From Methylocaldum marinum (GTDB lineage Bacteria; Pseudomonadota; Gammaproteobacteria; Methylococcales; Methylococcaceae): 64,000 nucleotides of DNA. The DNA is taken from positions 2,146,395 to 2,210,394 of the forward strand of contig NZ_AP017928.1 of NCBI RefSeq assembly GCF_003584645.1, given 5' to 3'. The notes below the pieces were generated by a model. The model did not search any database. It was given only the letters and a program-made list of their open reading frames with translations, and was not told the origin of the DNA. Of the stretch, positions 47,849 to 56,780 are shown one piece after another; within the stretch, counting starts at the first letter, position 1; every line of letters starts with the position of its first letter. Made by a program: the position numbers and the translations under genes.

Positions 47849-50181
47849 AGCAATTCCACGATTCCCCGGCCGCCGTCGACTCTCACCCGGTTTCCGGTTT
47901 TCAGTTTCATCGTGGCGCAACCGGTACCGACGACAGCGGGAATGCCCAGTTCTCTCGCGACGATGGCCGCGTGCGACAAAGGCGCTCCGATATCGGTAAT
48001 GATCGCCGAAGCTCGTGGAAACAAGGGGGTCCAGCCGACATTCGTGAACGAGGTGACCAGAATCTCGCCGCTTACGAAGTCTTCTATCTGCTCATGCGAG
48101 GTCAGCACCCGAACGGTTCCCTCCACCAGCCCCGCCGAACCCGGAAAGCCTTTGAGAAAACTGCCGTGTTCGACCGGATGGGCAGGTCGGGCCGCGACGA
48201 AACAGTCGGTGCGCCTGTTCGGCAGCTTCGACCACCGGAACGGATCGATCGGCCCGGAGATCAGGTTGGGCAACGGGGGAAGTGCGCTATAGGCCCGGAA
48301 GGTTTGCCGTCGCGGAACGATATGCTCCAGAAGATTTCGCTCTCCCCGCAGAAATCGAATCAATTCATCCTTTGCCAGGTAGAAAAGATCGTCCGGCAGC
48401 AAGCCGTTGATTTCCGCCGCCCTGATCGCGAATCTTCGAATGACCCAGGCCTGCCGGAAATTCTCGGATTTGGCGAGCTCGCGATTGTGTGCGAGCACGC
48501 GTGCGGATTCGCACAGTTTACGTAATTTATCCAACTGTTTCGGCGGCAGCCGCTCGAGAGTCCGCCAGATCCTCTCGCGGTTTTCGTGCTGCTTCCGGAG
48601 CAGGGATTCGGGGTCGGCATCCTGCCACTGACGCACCAGTTTCTCGATCCACTCCGGATCTTCGGCCGTCCTCGGCGCCGCATACTCGGCTTCGTTCGGG
48701 CCTCTATGCCCGTAACGCCGTATAAATTCGTCCCGGGTGATTTCGCCCTTGATCATGGCGGCGACCCCCAGCAGCGGCGCCATGCTCGGCAACCGGCCGC
48801 CACCGTCCAGCCCCGACAGCATGACTTCGACGCTTTCCGGTGCCAGAACGCCGGAAAGAGCCGATTTGAGTTTGTATTGCTGCTGCACGAACTGGTTCCC
48901 GACAAACGCGACCATTGCGAAGGTCTCGAAGACGATCGGCTCGATGCCGGCATAAACCCGAAGCAGGTCGGCATTATCTTTACATTGCTCGATCTCCAGA
49001 AACTTTTCCCCGCACCAGCGGGGACATTCGTACTGTGCCCAGGCCAGAAATTTCCTGAGTCCCAGAGCCGATTTCAGCGCATAGGCGGTTTGTTTCAACA
49101 TGAATCCCATGGCGTCCAGCCAGGAAATGGGGAGCACGGGAATGTCCATGTAATCCGGAACCTGGCCCAGGAAGAGATCGAAACCGCCCAGGATTTCTTC
49201 GCGCTTTTTGCCGATCCTGCTGAGGATGGAGTAGATGAGGCTGATATTGAAATAGCTTCTGCCGGCAATTCGCCCGACCATGAAATGGCCTCCGACCGGG
49301 CCGACGTTGCGCCGGACGATCTCATGAAAAACCGACCAGGTCAAGGGCGTGATGACGTTGCCGAAAAGCTCGCCCAAATTGGTGTTGCACCAAAGGTAAT
49401 TGCCTTTCAGGGAATCGTTCCAGACATCGGGCGTGCGGGAAAGCGTGGTAATCGGCCGGCTTTGGAGGAGGAACAGCCGGTCCCGGTGAACAGCCCACTC
49501 GATATCCTGGGGCGCCCCGAGGTCATGTACCAGCCTGGCCGCCATCGAAACCAGCTCCCGGTAATAAGGCCTGAAATAGTCGGGACCCTCGTAAACGCCG
49601 GTGTCTACGTTATAGGTAAAGGCATCGCCGGTGACCGTCCCCGAAACCAGTTTATCGCCCGGGCCTTCGGTCAGATTGCCGTGCATGAAGTCGGCGTTTC
49701 CGGAAATGGGATCCGACGTAAACAGCACGCCGGCATAGGCTGGCGCCAGCATATGCTGCACCACGACCGCCATGGCCTGAATCCGAGCCTGATCGGTCGC
49801 GTCGGCGTAAATTTTGACCTTTTCGGATTTAGCGGACTCGAAAACGGTTTGAATGGCTTGGTAAAGATCGGATTCGGTGCCGACCTCGAGTACCGTCTCG
49901 AATTCACCCGCATAAGACGCGCCGGCCGAATCCTCCGCCAGCGCGGAAGAGCGCACGGCCACCTTGCCGGTCGGACTGGCATCAACGAGTCGGGCATAAA
50001 AGGCGCTTACCGTTTCGTATGCGGCAGCGATCAGGCCGTTTTCGTCGAACGCCGTCGACAGGATGATGAAACCGTCGGGGACGGGAAAACCCGCCTGATA
50101 AAGTTTCGCCAACATACGGCCTTTGCCGCCAGCCAGGCTGGCATGATCTTCTTCGGAAAATTGACTAAAGCGACACAGCAT
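47845..50181 (-). CDS. PEP-utilising phosphotransferase, PEP synthase / rifampin phosphotransferase (RPH)-like
   Basis: This 778-aa protein has an N-terminal ATP-grasp domain (GGKGRMLAKLYQAGFPVPDGF, VRSSALAEDS, GVLFTSDPISGN, IEWAVHRDRLFLLQSRPI). A long middle region follows (about residues 260-640). The C-terminal swivelling phosphohistidine domain carries TDIGAPLSHAAIVARELG, with catalytic His 737. Enzymes of this layout use ATP to phosphorylate a small molecule through a phosphohistidine; in RPH the target is an antibiotic. The middle region is unlike central-metabolism PEP synthase and the total length is close to RPH proteins. A strong GGGGGG ribosome site precedes ATG 50181. The position next to the polyketide genes suggests self-protection by phosphorylating the product, but the substrate is not shown by the sequence. 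Confidence 0.85.
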   Translation of the reverse strand: MLCRFSQFSEEDHASLAGGKGRMLAKLYQAGFPVPDGFIILSTAFDENGLIAAAYETVSAFYARLVDASPTGKVAVRSSALAEDSAGASYAGEFETVLEVGTESDLYQAIQTVFESAKSEKVKIYADATDQARIQAMAVVVQHMLAPAYAGVLFTSDPISGNADFMHGNLTEGPGDKLVSGTVTGDAFTYNVDTGVYEGPDYFRPYYRELVSMAARLVHDLGAPQDIEWAVHRDRLFLLQSRPITTLSRTPDVWNDSLKGNYLWCNTNLGELFGNVITPLTWSVFHEIVRRNVGPVGGHFMVGRIAGRSYFNISLIYSILSRIGKKREEILGGFDLFLGQVPDYMDIPVLPISWLDAMGFMLKQTAYALKSALGLRKFLAWAQYECPRWCGEKFLEIEQCKDNADLLRVYAGIEPIVFETFAMVAFVGNQFVQQQYKLKSALSGVLAPESVEVMLSGLDGGGRLPSMAPLLGVAAMIKGEITRDEFIRRYGHRGPNEAEYAAPRTAEDPEWIEKLVRQWQDADPESLLRKQHENRERIWRTLERLPPKQLDKLRKLCESARVLAHNRELAKSENFRQAWVIRRFAIRAAEINGLLPDDLFYLAKDELIRFLRGERNLLEHIVPRRQTFRAYSALPPLPNLISGPIDPFRWSKLPNRRTDCFVAARPAHPVEHGSFLKGFPGSAGLVEGTVRVLTSHEQIEDFVSGEILVTSFTNVGWTPLFPRASAIITDIGAPLSHAAIVARELGIPAVVGTGCATMKLKTGNRVRVDGGRGIVELL

Positions 50182-50189
50182 GTTCCCCC

Positions 50190-50316
50190 CTTATTAATCA
50201 GGCCCGTAAATACCCTCCTGGTATTTACGGGCCGCTGCCGAGGCCGGGACACGCCCGGCCTCGGGCGACGCGGCTTGTCGCCGCACCGGATAAACCCGGC
50301 CGATATTTATCGACCG
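50190..50316 (-). promoter_or_regulatory. Structured repeat element, copy 2 (upstream of PEP-utilising kinase gene)
   Basis: Read on the minus strand this is the counterpart of 45066-45203. It has three stems: GCGGC/GCCGC with a GACAA loop; a perfect 9-base stem GAGGCCGGG/CCCGGCCTC (50240-50262); and a perfect 14-base stem GGCCCGTAAATACC/GGTATTTACGGGCC with a 5-base loop (50201-50233). The kinase ATG is 19 bases beyond the last stem, so the element would lie in its mRNA leader if the promoter is upstream. Confidence 0.7.
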
Positions 50317-50400
50317 GATCAATAGTGATGAAATCGCCTGAATATCCGGCAGGCGCGTCGGTAGGCCGAATTCAGCTCCGAAATGCTCGAAAAACACGCC

Positions 50401-52263
50401 TCAAGCTCGGGCGAGCGGCATAACGTCGTCCAGATCGAAGTACCCGTTGTAATTTTTCATATAAATGGCCGCACGATGGCCGAACAGGAGGATAGCTGAA
50501 GTCCGTGTTTCCAGTGGCCCGTCGTAGCCTTTGACCCTGACCTTCGTACCGATGGGGTAAGTCTTGTTCCAATGGTCGATCCGTTGCTCCACACTTTCGA
50601 ATGTCCTTTCTTCCTGCACTTCCTCGGCCCGAAAGGTTTTTCCGATATGGCCGACGAGTTTCGTCAATACCTCGCCGGGCCCGATTTCTTCAAATCGGGT
50701 GACGCCCTGCCGAAGCAGGTATTCGATGCTTTCCTTCCAATGGACCGAGCCGGTAATCTGCCGTGAGAGCGTTTCCACGATAGCGCTTTCCCGGTAAGGC
50801 CGGGCATCGACATTGGCTATGACCGGGCATCTGAAACCCGCAAACCGGAACGACCCGAGATACTCGCGAAATTCCCGCTTCGCATCCTCCATGTAGCGCG
50901 AGTGAAAGGCGCCGGAGGTATTGAGCGGATGGAAACCGGCCCCTAATGCCGCTATAGGCGCTTCCGCGCGCACGATATGGTCCTTCGAACCGGAAATGAC
51001 GATCTGAGAGGCCGAGTTGTAATTGGCGATATCGATATCGGTCAAGCCGTGATCGATCAGACATTGCCTGAGTGAACTCTCGTCGAGATTCAATATCGCC
51101 GCCATGGCTCCCCCGCTTGCCCGACTCATGAGTTCCCCTCTTTTCTTCACGAGCCTCAAGCCGTCTTCGAAACCCAGGGCGCCGGCGGCATACAAGGCGC
51201 AGTATTCACCCAGGCTGTGGCCGGCGCAGTAAGCGGGAAATTCCCCTGTATCCCTGATCCTTTTCCGGTAGGTCAAAGCATTGACCACGAAGAGCGCCGG
51301 CTGGGTATATTGAGTTTTGCCCAGGTTGTTTTCCCTGTCTTCCAGACACAGCGCCTTGACGGAATAACCCAGAATTCCGTCAGCCTGTTCGACCAGTTCC
51401 GGGAATTCATCGAACAGTACACCACCCATTCCTTTGTATTGTGATCCTTGGCCCGGAAATAGATAGGCAAGCATATCGGACTCCTCGGTCGGTAAATGGC
51501 TTCTTAAAATCTCGCACTCATGCTTGATCAAATTCAGCAGCTCCGGCTTTGCCGTTTCTATAAAGAAATGCCCACCTGGAAAAAGTCGGTATCGGAAGTT
51601 TCCTGTGTGCTCTCCCCAGCCCCTTAATTCGGTTTCGCTTACGTGGGGATCATCCTGCCCCAGGATCGCGAGGATAGGGATATCGATGGGCGCTTGCGGC
51701 TGGCGAACATAGGTTTCAAGGATTCGAAAATCGGAACGAATCCTCGGCAAAAAAGCTGCCATGAGCTCTTGATTGTCCAGCACCTCCCTGGAGGTGCCAT
51801 CGAACGCTTCAAGTCTGACGAGAAACTCCTCGTCGGATAGATCGTAAGTGGGTGCCGCTCTGGCCGGGAGGTGGGGTGCACGGTGAGCGGACGGAATGAA
51901 CAGTTCGGGCGGTTTGAGCCTCAACCTGCGCTGTGCTCGGATCAGTTCATAACCGATCAGCGCGCCAAGACTATGGCCGAAAACGAGATAAGGCTTATCC
52001 AGATAGGGCGTTAGTTCCGGGATGAGGGCATCGAGGATTTGCGGGATATTCGTCAGTGCGGGTTCGCCATAGCGGCCGTCCCGCGCGGGAAGCTGAATGG
52101 CTATTACCTCGATAAAACTCGGCAGGAACTGTGCCCAGCTTCTGAAAGCCAGGGCACTGCCGCCGGCGAAATGAAAACAGAACAGACGAATCCTCGAAGC
52201 GTCATCTCCGCTTAAACGAATCAACCAGGGACTTATCGTGTTCATGTTCGTGTTCATTGCCAT
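50401..52263 (-). CDS. Fused type II thioesterase - trans-acting malonyl acyltransferase
   Basis: This 620-aa protein has two halves. Residues about 10-245 are an alpha/beta-hydrolase of the type II (editing) thioesterase class: FHFAGGS oxyanion region, GHSLG with nucleophile Ser 98, and a late His in GGHFFIE. Residues about 265-560 are an acyltransferase: YLFPGQGSQYKGMG, GHSLGE with nucleophile Ser 350, and SGAFHSRYM with the catalytic His. A C-terminal extension of about 60 residues (KTYPIGTKVRVKGYDG and on) follows. The AT supplies malonyl units to the AT-less modules, and the thioesterase would clear stalled ACPs. Several ATG codons cluster at the start and 52263 is the first. Probably the same minus-strand unit as the kinase, separated by 219 bases that contain the structured element. 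Confidence 0.93.
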   Translation of the reverse strand: MAMNTNMNTISPWLIRLSGDDASRIRLFCFHFAGGSALAFRSWAQFLPSFIEVIAIQLPARDGRYGEPALTNIPQILDALIPELTPYLDKPYLVFGHSLGALIGYELIRAQRRLRLKPPELFIPSAHRAPHLPARAAPTYDLSDEEFLVRLEAFDGTSREVLDNQELMAAFLPRIRSDFRILETYVRQPQAPIDIPILAILGQDDPHVSETELRGWGEHTGNFRYRLFPGGHFFIETAKPELLNLIKHECEILRSHLPTEESDMLAYLFPGQGSQYKGMGGVLFDEFPELVEQADGILGYSVKALCLEDRENNLGKTQYTQPALFVVNALTYRKRIRDTGEFPAYCAGHSLGEYCALYAAGALGFEDGLRLVKKRGELMSRASGGAMAAILNLDESSLRQCLIDHGLTDIDIANYNSASQIVISGSKDHIVRAEAPIAALGAGFHPLNTSGAFHSRYMEDAKREFREYLGSFRFAGFRCPVIANVDARPYRESAIVETLSRQITGSVHWKESIEYLLRQGVTRFEEIGPGEVLTKLVGHIGKTFRAEEVQEERTFESVEQRIDHWNKTYPIGTKVRVKGYDGPLETRTSAILLFGHRAAIYMKNYNGYFDLDDVMPLARA

Positions 52264-52783
52264 TTCGAATTCGCTGCTCGGCCCGCGCAGTCTTGGCCCG
52301 GACGGAGGGCCGCGAGCTATCGGGTGTTCGCCGCGGCCCGATCGGCGATTCGGCTCAAGCGCCGCAGACAGACCAGGCGGCTCAAATAGGGCATCGCCTG
52401 AAAGCCTCGGTTCCGGAGGCGAGATCGTTAAGGCGGTGATAGGTCGCGGACTAAGCGGGGATCAGCAGCCCCAAAATGCGGTGGCGTCTAGGACGAATTT
52501 CATTATCCGATGCAAACCGCCCGACAGCTCCAGGAAACGAGTCGGGGCGGCTCGCCCGCGTCCGCCCCTGCGAACCGCGCTGCCTTGGCTCCCGTGTACA
52601 GACAGACGCCGAAGGAAATGAGCCCTGGGGCTGAAACACGGTCGGAACGGCCAATAGCCTTCCGCACACCACGGTCTCGGAACCCGCCGACGTGAGGGCC
52701 GGATGTTCGTGGCTGACGTCTTGTTCAACGCCGCGCCGGAATGCTCGAACGGCCCGGCCCGCCTTCGCACGTGGCCTGCCGCA
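52264..52783. other. Gene-free stretch between TE-AT gene and DUF697 gene
   Basis: About 520 bases with no frame that looks like a protein on either strand. It should contain the promoter for the TE-AT transcript on the minus strand, but I could not pick one out. No repeat or RNA gene was recognised. Confidence 0.5.
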
Positions 52784-53320
52784 TTACGCCGAGGCGGGCG
52801 CGGCGTCGCCCTCGCTCTTGGCTTCCGCGGCGGCTTCCTTGCCCTTCTTGAGTTCCCGCTTGAACAGCGATTTCATCCTGGCGGGCTCGAAATCGAACAG
52901 GCTGCCGCCGGATTCGAAATGCCTGGCAAACACCCGTCCCACCGCATAAGTCACCGCGCCCCCGGTGACCGCCACGCCCCCCATGCCGCCCAGGGTGCCG
53001 AGCAAGGGAACGCTCTTGGCGAGACTCGCCAGGCCCATGATGCCCACCACCGAGGTCGCTCCGGACAGCAGCGACGTCACCAGCGACTTGGCGATGTTTT
53101 CCTTGAACGGCACCTCGTAATGCTTGGCGAGGCCATGAATCAGCTTGACTTGCAGGGCCATGATCGCCCCGAGATCGGCCAGGGGCACCGGGATCAGCGA
53201 CACGCCGGTCGCCGTCAGCACGTAGTTCTTGATGAGACTCTGGGCGCGGGCCGCGCGCTCGGCGCGGGCAGAGGCCGCGAATTGCTCTTCCAAAGCGGGG
53301 GTCGGATCGTTCGTTGCCAT
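52784..53320 (-). CDS. DUF697 family membrane-associated protein
   Basis: This 178-aa protein resembles the DUF697 family, small helical proteins often near GTPases. The region QSLIKNYVLTATGVSLIPVP followed by a helix-rich, glycine-rich stretch (VTSLLSGATSVVGIMGLASLA, then GTLGGMGGVAVTGGAVTYAVG) would form hydrophobic helices. The C-terminus is charged (KRELKKGKEAAAEAKSEG). A GGAG ribosome site lies 6 bases before ATG 53320. Its role is unknown. It stands alone on this strand and there is no evident link with the polyketide genes. Confidence 0.8.
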   Translation of the reverse strand: MATNDPTPALEEQFAASARAERAARAQSLIKNYVLTATGVSLIPVPLADLGAIMALQVKLIHGLAKHYEVPFKENIAKSLVTSLLSGATSVVGIMGLASLAKSVPLLGTLGGMGGVAVTGGAVTYAVGRVFARHFESGGSLFDFEPARMKSLFKRELKKGKEAAAEAKSEGDAAPASA

Positions 53321-53777
53321 GGTGTTCTCCAGGTGATTGGGACGTCAGGGGGAATCTTGGGCGCTTCTCGGAGCGGTCCGGCGCAGTGATGGCCGCGGCC
53401 GAATCCCGCGGGACGGGGGACCCGCCGGATTCGACTGCAAGCTCGGCAAATCGCCGAGGCGTCTCCGGCGCCTGGCGGGAGTCGAACCGACAAGGTTCGC
53501 CTGGAAAGCCGTAAACAACCGGAAACGACCTGTTGCATTATGTGCCAACTGCCGACGCGAGACCCCTGCCGTTAGTCATGGGCATCGCTCCCGGCACTCG
53601 CTGCTCCGGTGACGAATCGTGACGCACTTACGGTCGGCCGTTCACAGTTCGGACGTGGAACCCTTTATCTCCCCGAACAAAATTCCGAGCAGACCGAGAC
53701 GACCATTGCCGGAATTCGACTGGATAGTGCTTTTGAGTGCACTTTCGGCGCCGCGCCATTCCCGCCCACATTCGGCC

Positions 53778-53811
53778 AAAAAAAAGCCCGGCTGCGGGGT
53801 GTCAGCCGGGC
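53778..53811 (-). terminator. Rho-independent terminator (minus strand)
   Basis: Read on the minus strand, a perfect 9-base stem GCCCGGCTG/CAGCCGGGC with an 8-base loop is followed by eight T. No protein gene lies directly upstream on that strand, so it may end an unrecognised small RNA or a long read-through transcript. Confidence 0.8.
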
Positions 53812-53820
53812 AATACACAT

Positions 53821-53859
53821 TGTCGCGTTGCCGAAAACAACCATAAAGTTGACGCGACA
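53821..53859 (-). ncRNA. Hairpin directly before the terminator, candidate small RNA
   Basis: TGTCGCGT (53821-53828) pairs perfectly with ACGCGACA (53852-53859) around a 23-base loop, ending 9 bases before the terminator stem. A stem followed by a terminator in gene-free DNA is the usual look of a small RNA 3' end. The 5' end and identity are unknown. Confidence 0.3.
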
Positions 53860-54796
53860 GTCACATGGTAGTTACAAGAATCCGCTGCAACAAGTCCCCG
53901 GTAAATACACCGTTTCTTCCTCGATTCGACGAAACGCCCGAACGGCGCGGCTTCCAGAAAATTTGTAGGATTAGGCTTACGACAAAATCCGCAAGGGCTT
54001 ACACAGAATGGGACAAAAAATTCCATGAAGTAATAGGATCAGGACTGTACTCATGGACGTGCTTACATCGGTGGCGACGAAGCATCCGATCCAGAACTCT
54101 CGGACGCGGCGATCGGCGATCCAGCCGGTCGGAGACAACTGTTCCGGGAATAAGGTTTAACCCCGATCAGCCGTTACAGAGGGGCGGCACCGCCTTGAGA
54201 CTCGCACAAAAACGGAAACGTTAACAATACTTTGCATTCCCCGGACTTTCAGACTGCTCCATATCCGGCGTGTGTGCAACGGAATCGCCATGTCAGCCTA
54301 GGATTACAAGCTTTTCCGCACTTTGCCGACTTGACCGTAATCCGGTTTGCGCGTTTTCTAGCACCGGGCCAAACGCGGCGGTTTGTCGCCCCTCAGGATT
54401 CCGCTACCTTTTGTAGGCAGCGATTTCGAGTCTTCCCTCCATTCGGTTCTTACGGTCTCGAGCATCTCCGGCGGATCTGGCGCTCCTGGCGGGATTCGAA
54501 TGTAGCGGCGCGCCGAATAAAGGTCACCGCTGCGCCCGCTGTGGAAACGCCCGGCTGCGATGCTTCGCATGCGGACGGGATAGCGACGACCGAATGCGCC
54601 TGATGCGACCTGGGGCAAAAACACGCCGACCGATGCGGCTCGGCAAATCGGACTATGAGAGACGAAAAGTACGACGCTTGCTGACTGAACGTTATTGGAG
54701 AGGGGCAAATCGACCGGCGTTTAGTTGTCCGTCATGTTCCTGACTCGGCCGGCCGAAAACGCCGGCCTGAAAACCTCAAACAGAAGGAGTTGTGAT

Positions 54797-56017
54797 ATGA
54801 GTAAGAAGACAGTCGAAATTTGCGCGTTGATCCTGTGCCTGGCGGCGGAGCCGGCCGTCACGCACGCCTTGACGCCATCCGAAGCGTTGGGGAAGGCCAT
54901 ATTCTTCGACAAGAATTTGTCCTTCAACGGAGATCAAGCCTGTGCCGCCTGCCATATGCCCAATACGGGTTGGACCGGCCCCGATTCCGGAATCAACGCG
55001 ACCGGCGCGGTCTACGAGGGTTCCATAAGCGGTCGGTTCGGCAACCGCAAGCCACCCAGTTCGGCCTATGCGACCTTCAGCCCGGTCTTGCATTACGTGA
55101 TCGAAAACAACGAAGCGCTTTTCCTCGGCGGCAACTTCTGGAACGGACGCGCCACTGGCGAACGACTCGGCAACCCGGCCGCCGACCAGGCACTGGGGCC
55201 GTTCCTCAATCCGGTGGAACAGGCTCTAAGCTCACCTGCCGACGTCGTATCGAGAGTCTGCAACGGTACTTATGCCGGTCTCTTCCTGCAGGTCTGGGGA
55301 CCCGATGCATGCGCCCCGGACAAGGTCGACGCCGCCTACAGGTATATCGCGCGCTCCGTAGCCGCATTCGAAGCCTCTCCCGAGTCGAACGCGTTTACCT
55401 CGAAGTATGACTATTTTCTCAAGGGCAAGGCCAGATTGACTCTGAGAGAGAAGATAGGGCTCAAACTGTTCAAGGGCAAAGCCAAATGCGCAAACTGCCA
55501 TATCCTGGATCCCGGTCCCGACGGTCAGCCGCCGCTGTTCACCGACTTTACCTATGACAATATCGGCGTGCCCCGCAATCCTGACAATCCCTTTTACACG
55601 CAGCCCGAGTTCAATCCGGAGGGTGCTGCCTGGGTCGACCTCGGTTTGGGCGAGTTCCTGTCGAGCCGTACGGATTACCAGCAGTTTGCTTGGGAAAATC
55701 GGGGCAAACAGAAGGTTCCCACGCTGCGCAACGTCGACAAGCGTCCCTACCGGGAATTCGCCAAAGCTTACGCGCACAACGGTTATTTCAAAACCCTGAA
55801 AGGAATCGTTCATTTCTATAACACGCGGGACGTCAAACCGGCGTGCAGCGATCCGTTCACGAGGGAAGCGGATGCCCTGGCTCAAAACTGCTGGCCGGAA
55901 CCGGAAGTCCCCGAGAATGTAAACACCGCGGAAATGGGCAACCTGCACCTAACGAACGCGCAGGAAAATGCGATCGTCGCATTTCTGAAAACGCTTTCGG
56001 ACGGGTACAAGCCCTGA
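54797..56017 (+). CDS. Di-haem cytochrome c peroxidase / MauG family protein
   Basis: This 406-aa exported protein has a signal peptide (VEICALILCLAAEPAVTHA) and two haem c sites, CAACH (about residue 49) and CANCH (about residue 231), in the arrangement of the bacterial cytochrome c peroxidase/MauG family. It also has the family features LFFD-like FFDKNLSFNGDQACAACH and the GLGEF and YAHNGYFKTL stretches. ATG 54797 is chosen for its AGAAGGAG ribosome site 7 bases away and because it starts the signal peptide. Members reduce peroxide or oxidise protein-bound cofactors in the periplasm. The partner here is not visible. Confidence 0.9.
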   Translation: MSKKTVEICALILCLAAEPAVTHALTPSEALGKAIFFDKNLSFNGDQACAACHMPNTGWTGPDSGINATGAVYEGSISGRFGNRKPPSSAYATFSPVLHYVIENNEALFLGGNFWNGRATGERLGNPAADQALGPFLNPVEQALSSPADVVSRVCNGTYAGLFLQVWGPDACAPDKVDAAYRYIARSVAAFEASPESNAFTSKYDYFLKGKARLTLREKIGLKLFKGKAKCANCHILDPGPDGQPPLFTDFTYDNIGVPRNPDNPFYTQPEFNPEGAAWVDLGLGEFLSSRTDYQQFAWENRGKQKVPTLRNVDKRPYREFAKAYAHNGYFKTLKGIVHFYNTRDVKPACSDPFTREADALAQNCWPEPEVPENVNTAEMGNLHLTNAQENAIVAFLKTLSDGYKP

Positions 56018-56093
56018 CCTGACAATGAATCGGGCCGCAGACGCGACCCGGTGACGACTTCGTCAGCCATCACGAGAGAAAAAATAAGAAAAC

Positions 56094-56387
56094 ATGAAAA
56101 ATCTGATCTCGATAACACTAGGAATCGTTGGGGGGCTCTCTCTTCTGAGTTCGTTCGCCATAGTCCACAGCGCGGGCGACGTAAACACGATCGAGGGATG
56201 CATAGGCTTTCTGCCGGCCGGGAAGTCGTATTCCTTCAGTATTGCCGGAAGCGTGGATACGACCGGGGGTAACCCGAAGATGGTCGGATCGTTCACGCTT
56301 TCGGACCCTTCTCTCCCAACCGAAGACGTCGAACTGCCCGAGGAAGCGAAAGGATTTACCTCGTGCGTTGCCGCCCTGATCCGGTGA
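56094..56387 (+). CDS. Small secreted protein, unknown function
   Basis: This 97-aa protein starts with a clear signal peptide (MKNLISITLGIVGGLSLLSSF, cleavage after about VHSA). The mature part is short and acidic with two cysteines (EGCIGF and FTSCVAAL) that could form one disulfide. It lies 76 bases downstream of the peroxidase on the same strand and could be co-transcribed. I do not recognise a family. Confidence 0.6.
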   Translation: MKNLISITLGIVGGLSLLSSFAIVHSAGDVNTIEGCIGFLPAGKSYSFSIAGSVDTTGGNPKMVGSFTLSDPSLPTEDVELPEEAKGFTSCVAALIR

Positions 56388-56780
56388 CGACCGAGGCGCG
56401 AGCGCTTCGATCCGGCCTGTGAAGGCCCCTGACCGGGAAAGACTTCGCTAATAAGCGTTTTCCGCTCCGATGTCCGGTCCGAGGTGGAAAAATCGATCTG
56501 GTACGCGTCGCCTAAGCACGAAACCGCCCGGACCGAGTCGGCGCCCGGTCAACGATAGATTCCCGGATAACAGAGGCAGGTGGATCAGCTGCATCGTCAA
56601 GTTTTTTTACACAACCATCGCCCCAACACTGTCCATATATTTGTAATCAATGCCTTACGAAGGTGGTGCGCTTTATGCTTGTATCGCAAACGGAACTCAC
56701 GCGGGTGCCACCATAACGATACGCTTATATCCCACAGTCGGACCATTTCCCGCGTAGCCACTCTTCAGAAAAGGAACAAT
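56388..56780. other. AT-richer leader region before the PEP-CTERM gene
   Basis: About 390 bases without a gene. It is AT-richer than its surroundings (for example the T run near 56605) and contains the possible sigma-54 site at 56664-56680. An upstream in-frame extension of the PEP-CTERM reading frame exists but reads as non-protein-like sequence. Confidence 0.5.
56664..56680 (+). promoter_or_regulatory. Possible sigma-54 promoter of the PEP-CTERM gene
   Basis: TGGTGCGCTTTATGCTT has GG and GC with the spacing of sigma-54 (-24/-12) promoters, about 100 bases before the ATG at 56781. PEP-CTERM genes are known to be controlled by RpoN with the PrsK/PrsR system in other bacteria. The match is by eye. 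Confidence 0.45.

Larger units (their letters stand above)
53321..54796. other. Large intergenic region (about 1.5 kb)
   Basis: No convincing protein gene on either strand. Visible items are the minus-strand terminator at 53778-53811 with an upstream hairpin (53821-53859), and two short sequences resembling tRNA T-arms at 53462-53487 and 54479-54502. These last have no matching tRNA body. The right part should hold the promoter of the peroxidase gene. Confidence 0.5.

Noticed and set aside
50201-50233. 14-base perfect hairpin as a terminator of the TE-AT transcript
   Set aside because: It has no T run on either side, and a similar hairpin stands before the phosphatase gene. A shared leader or cassette-end element explains both better.
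45066-50316. Integron-type cassette recombination sites at the two structured elements
   Set aside because: The core sites typical of attC (GTTRRRY and its partner) were not found, and no integrase is in the window.
53802-54026. 74-codon minus-strand frame over the orphan terminator
   Set aside because: It runs into the terminator hairpin, has no ribosome site, and its translation has no protein-like features.
53462-54502. Two tRNA T-arm-like sequences (CCTGGCGGGAGTCGAAC near 53470 and CCTGGCGGGATTCGAAT near 54486)
   Set aside because: Neither has a matching acceptor stem, D-arm or anticodon arm nearby. At most they are relics of tRNA or tmRNA ends, so no tRNA gene is called.
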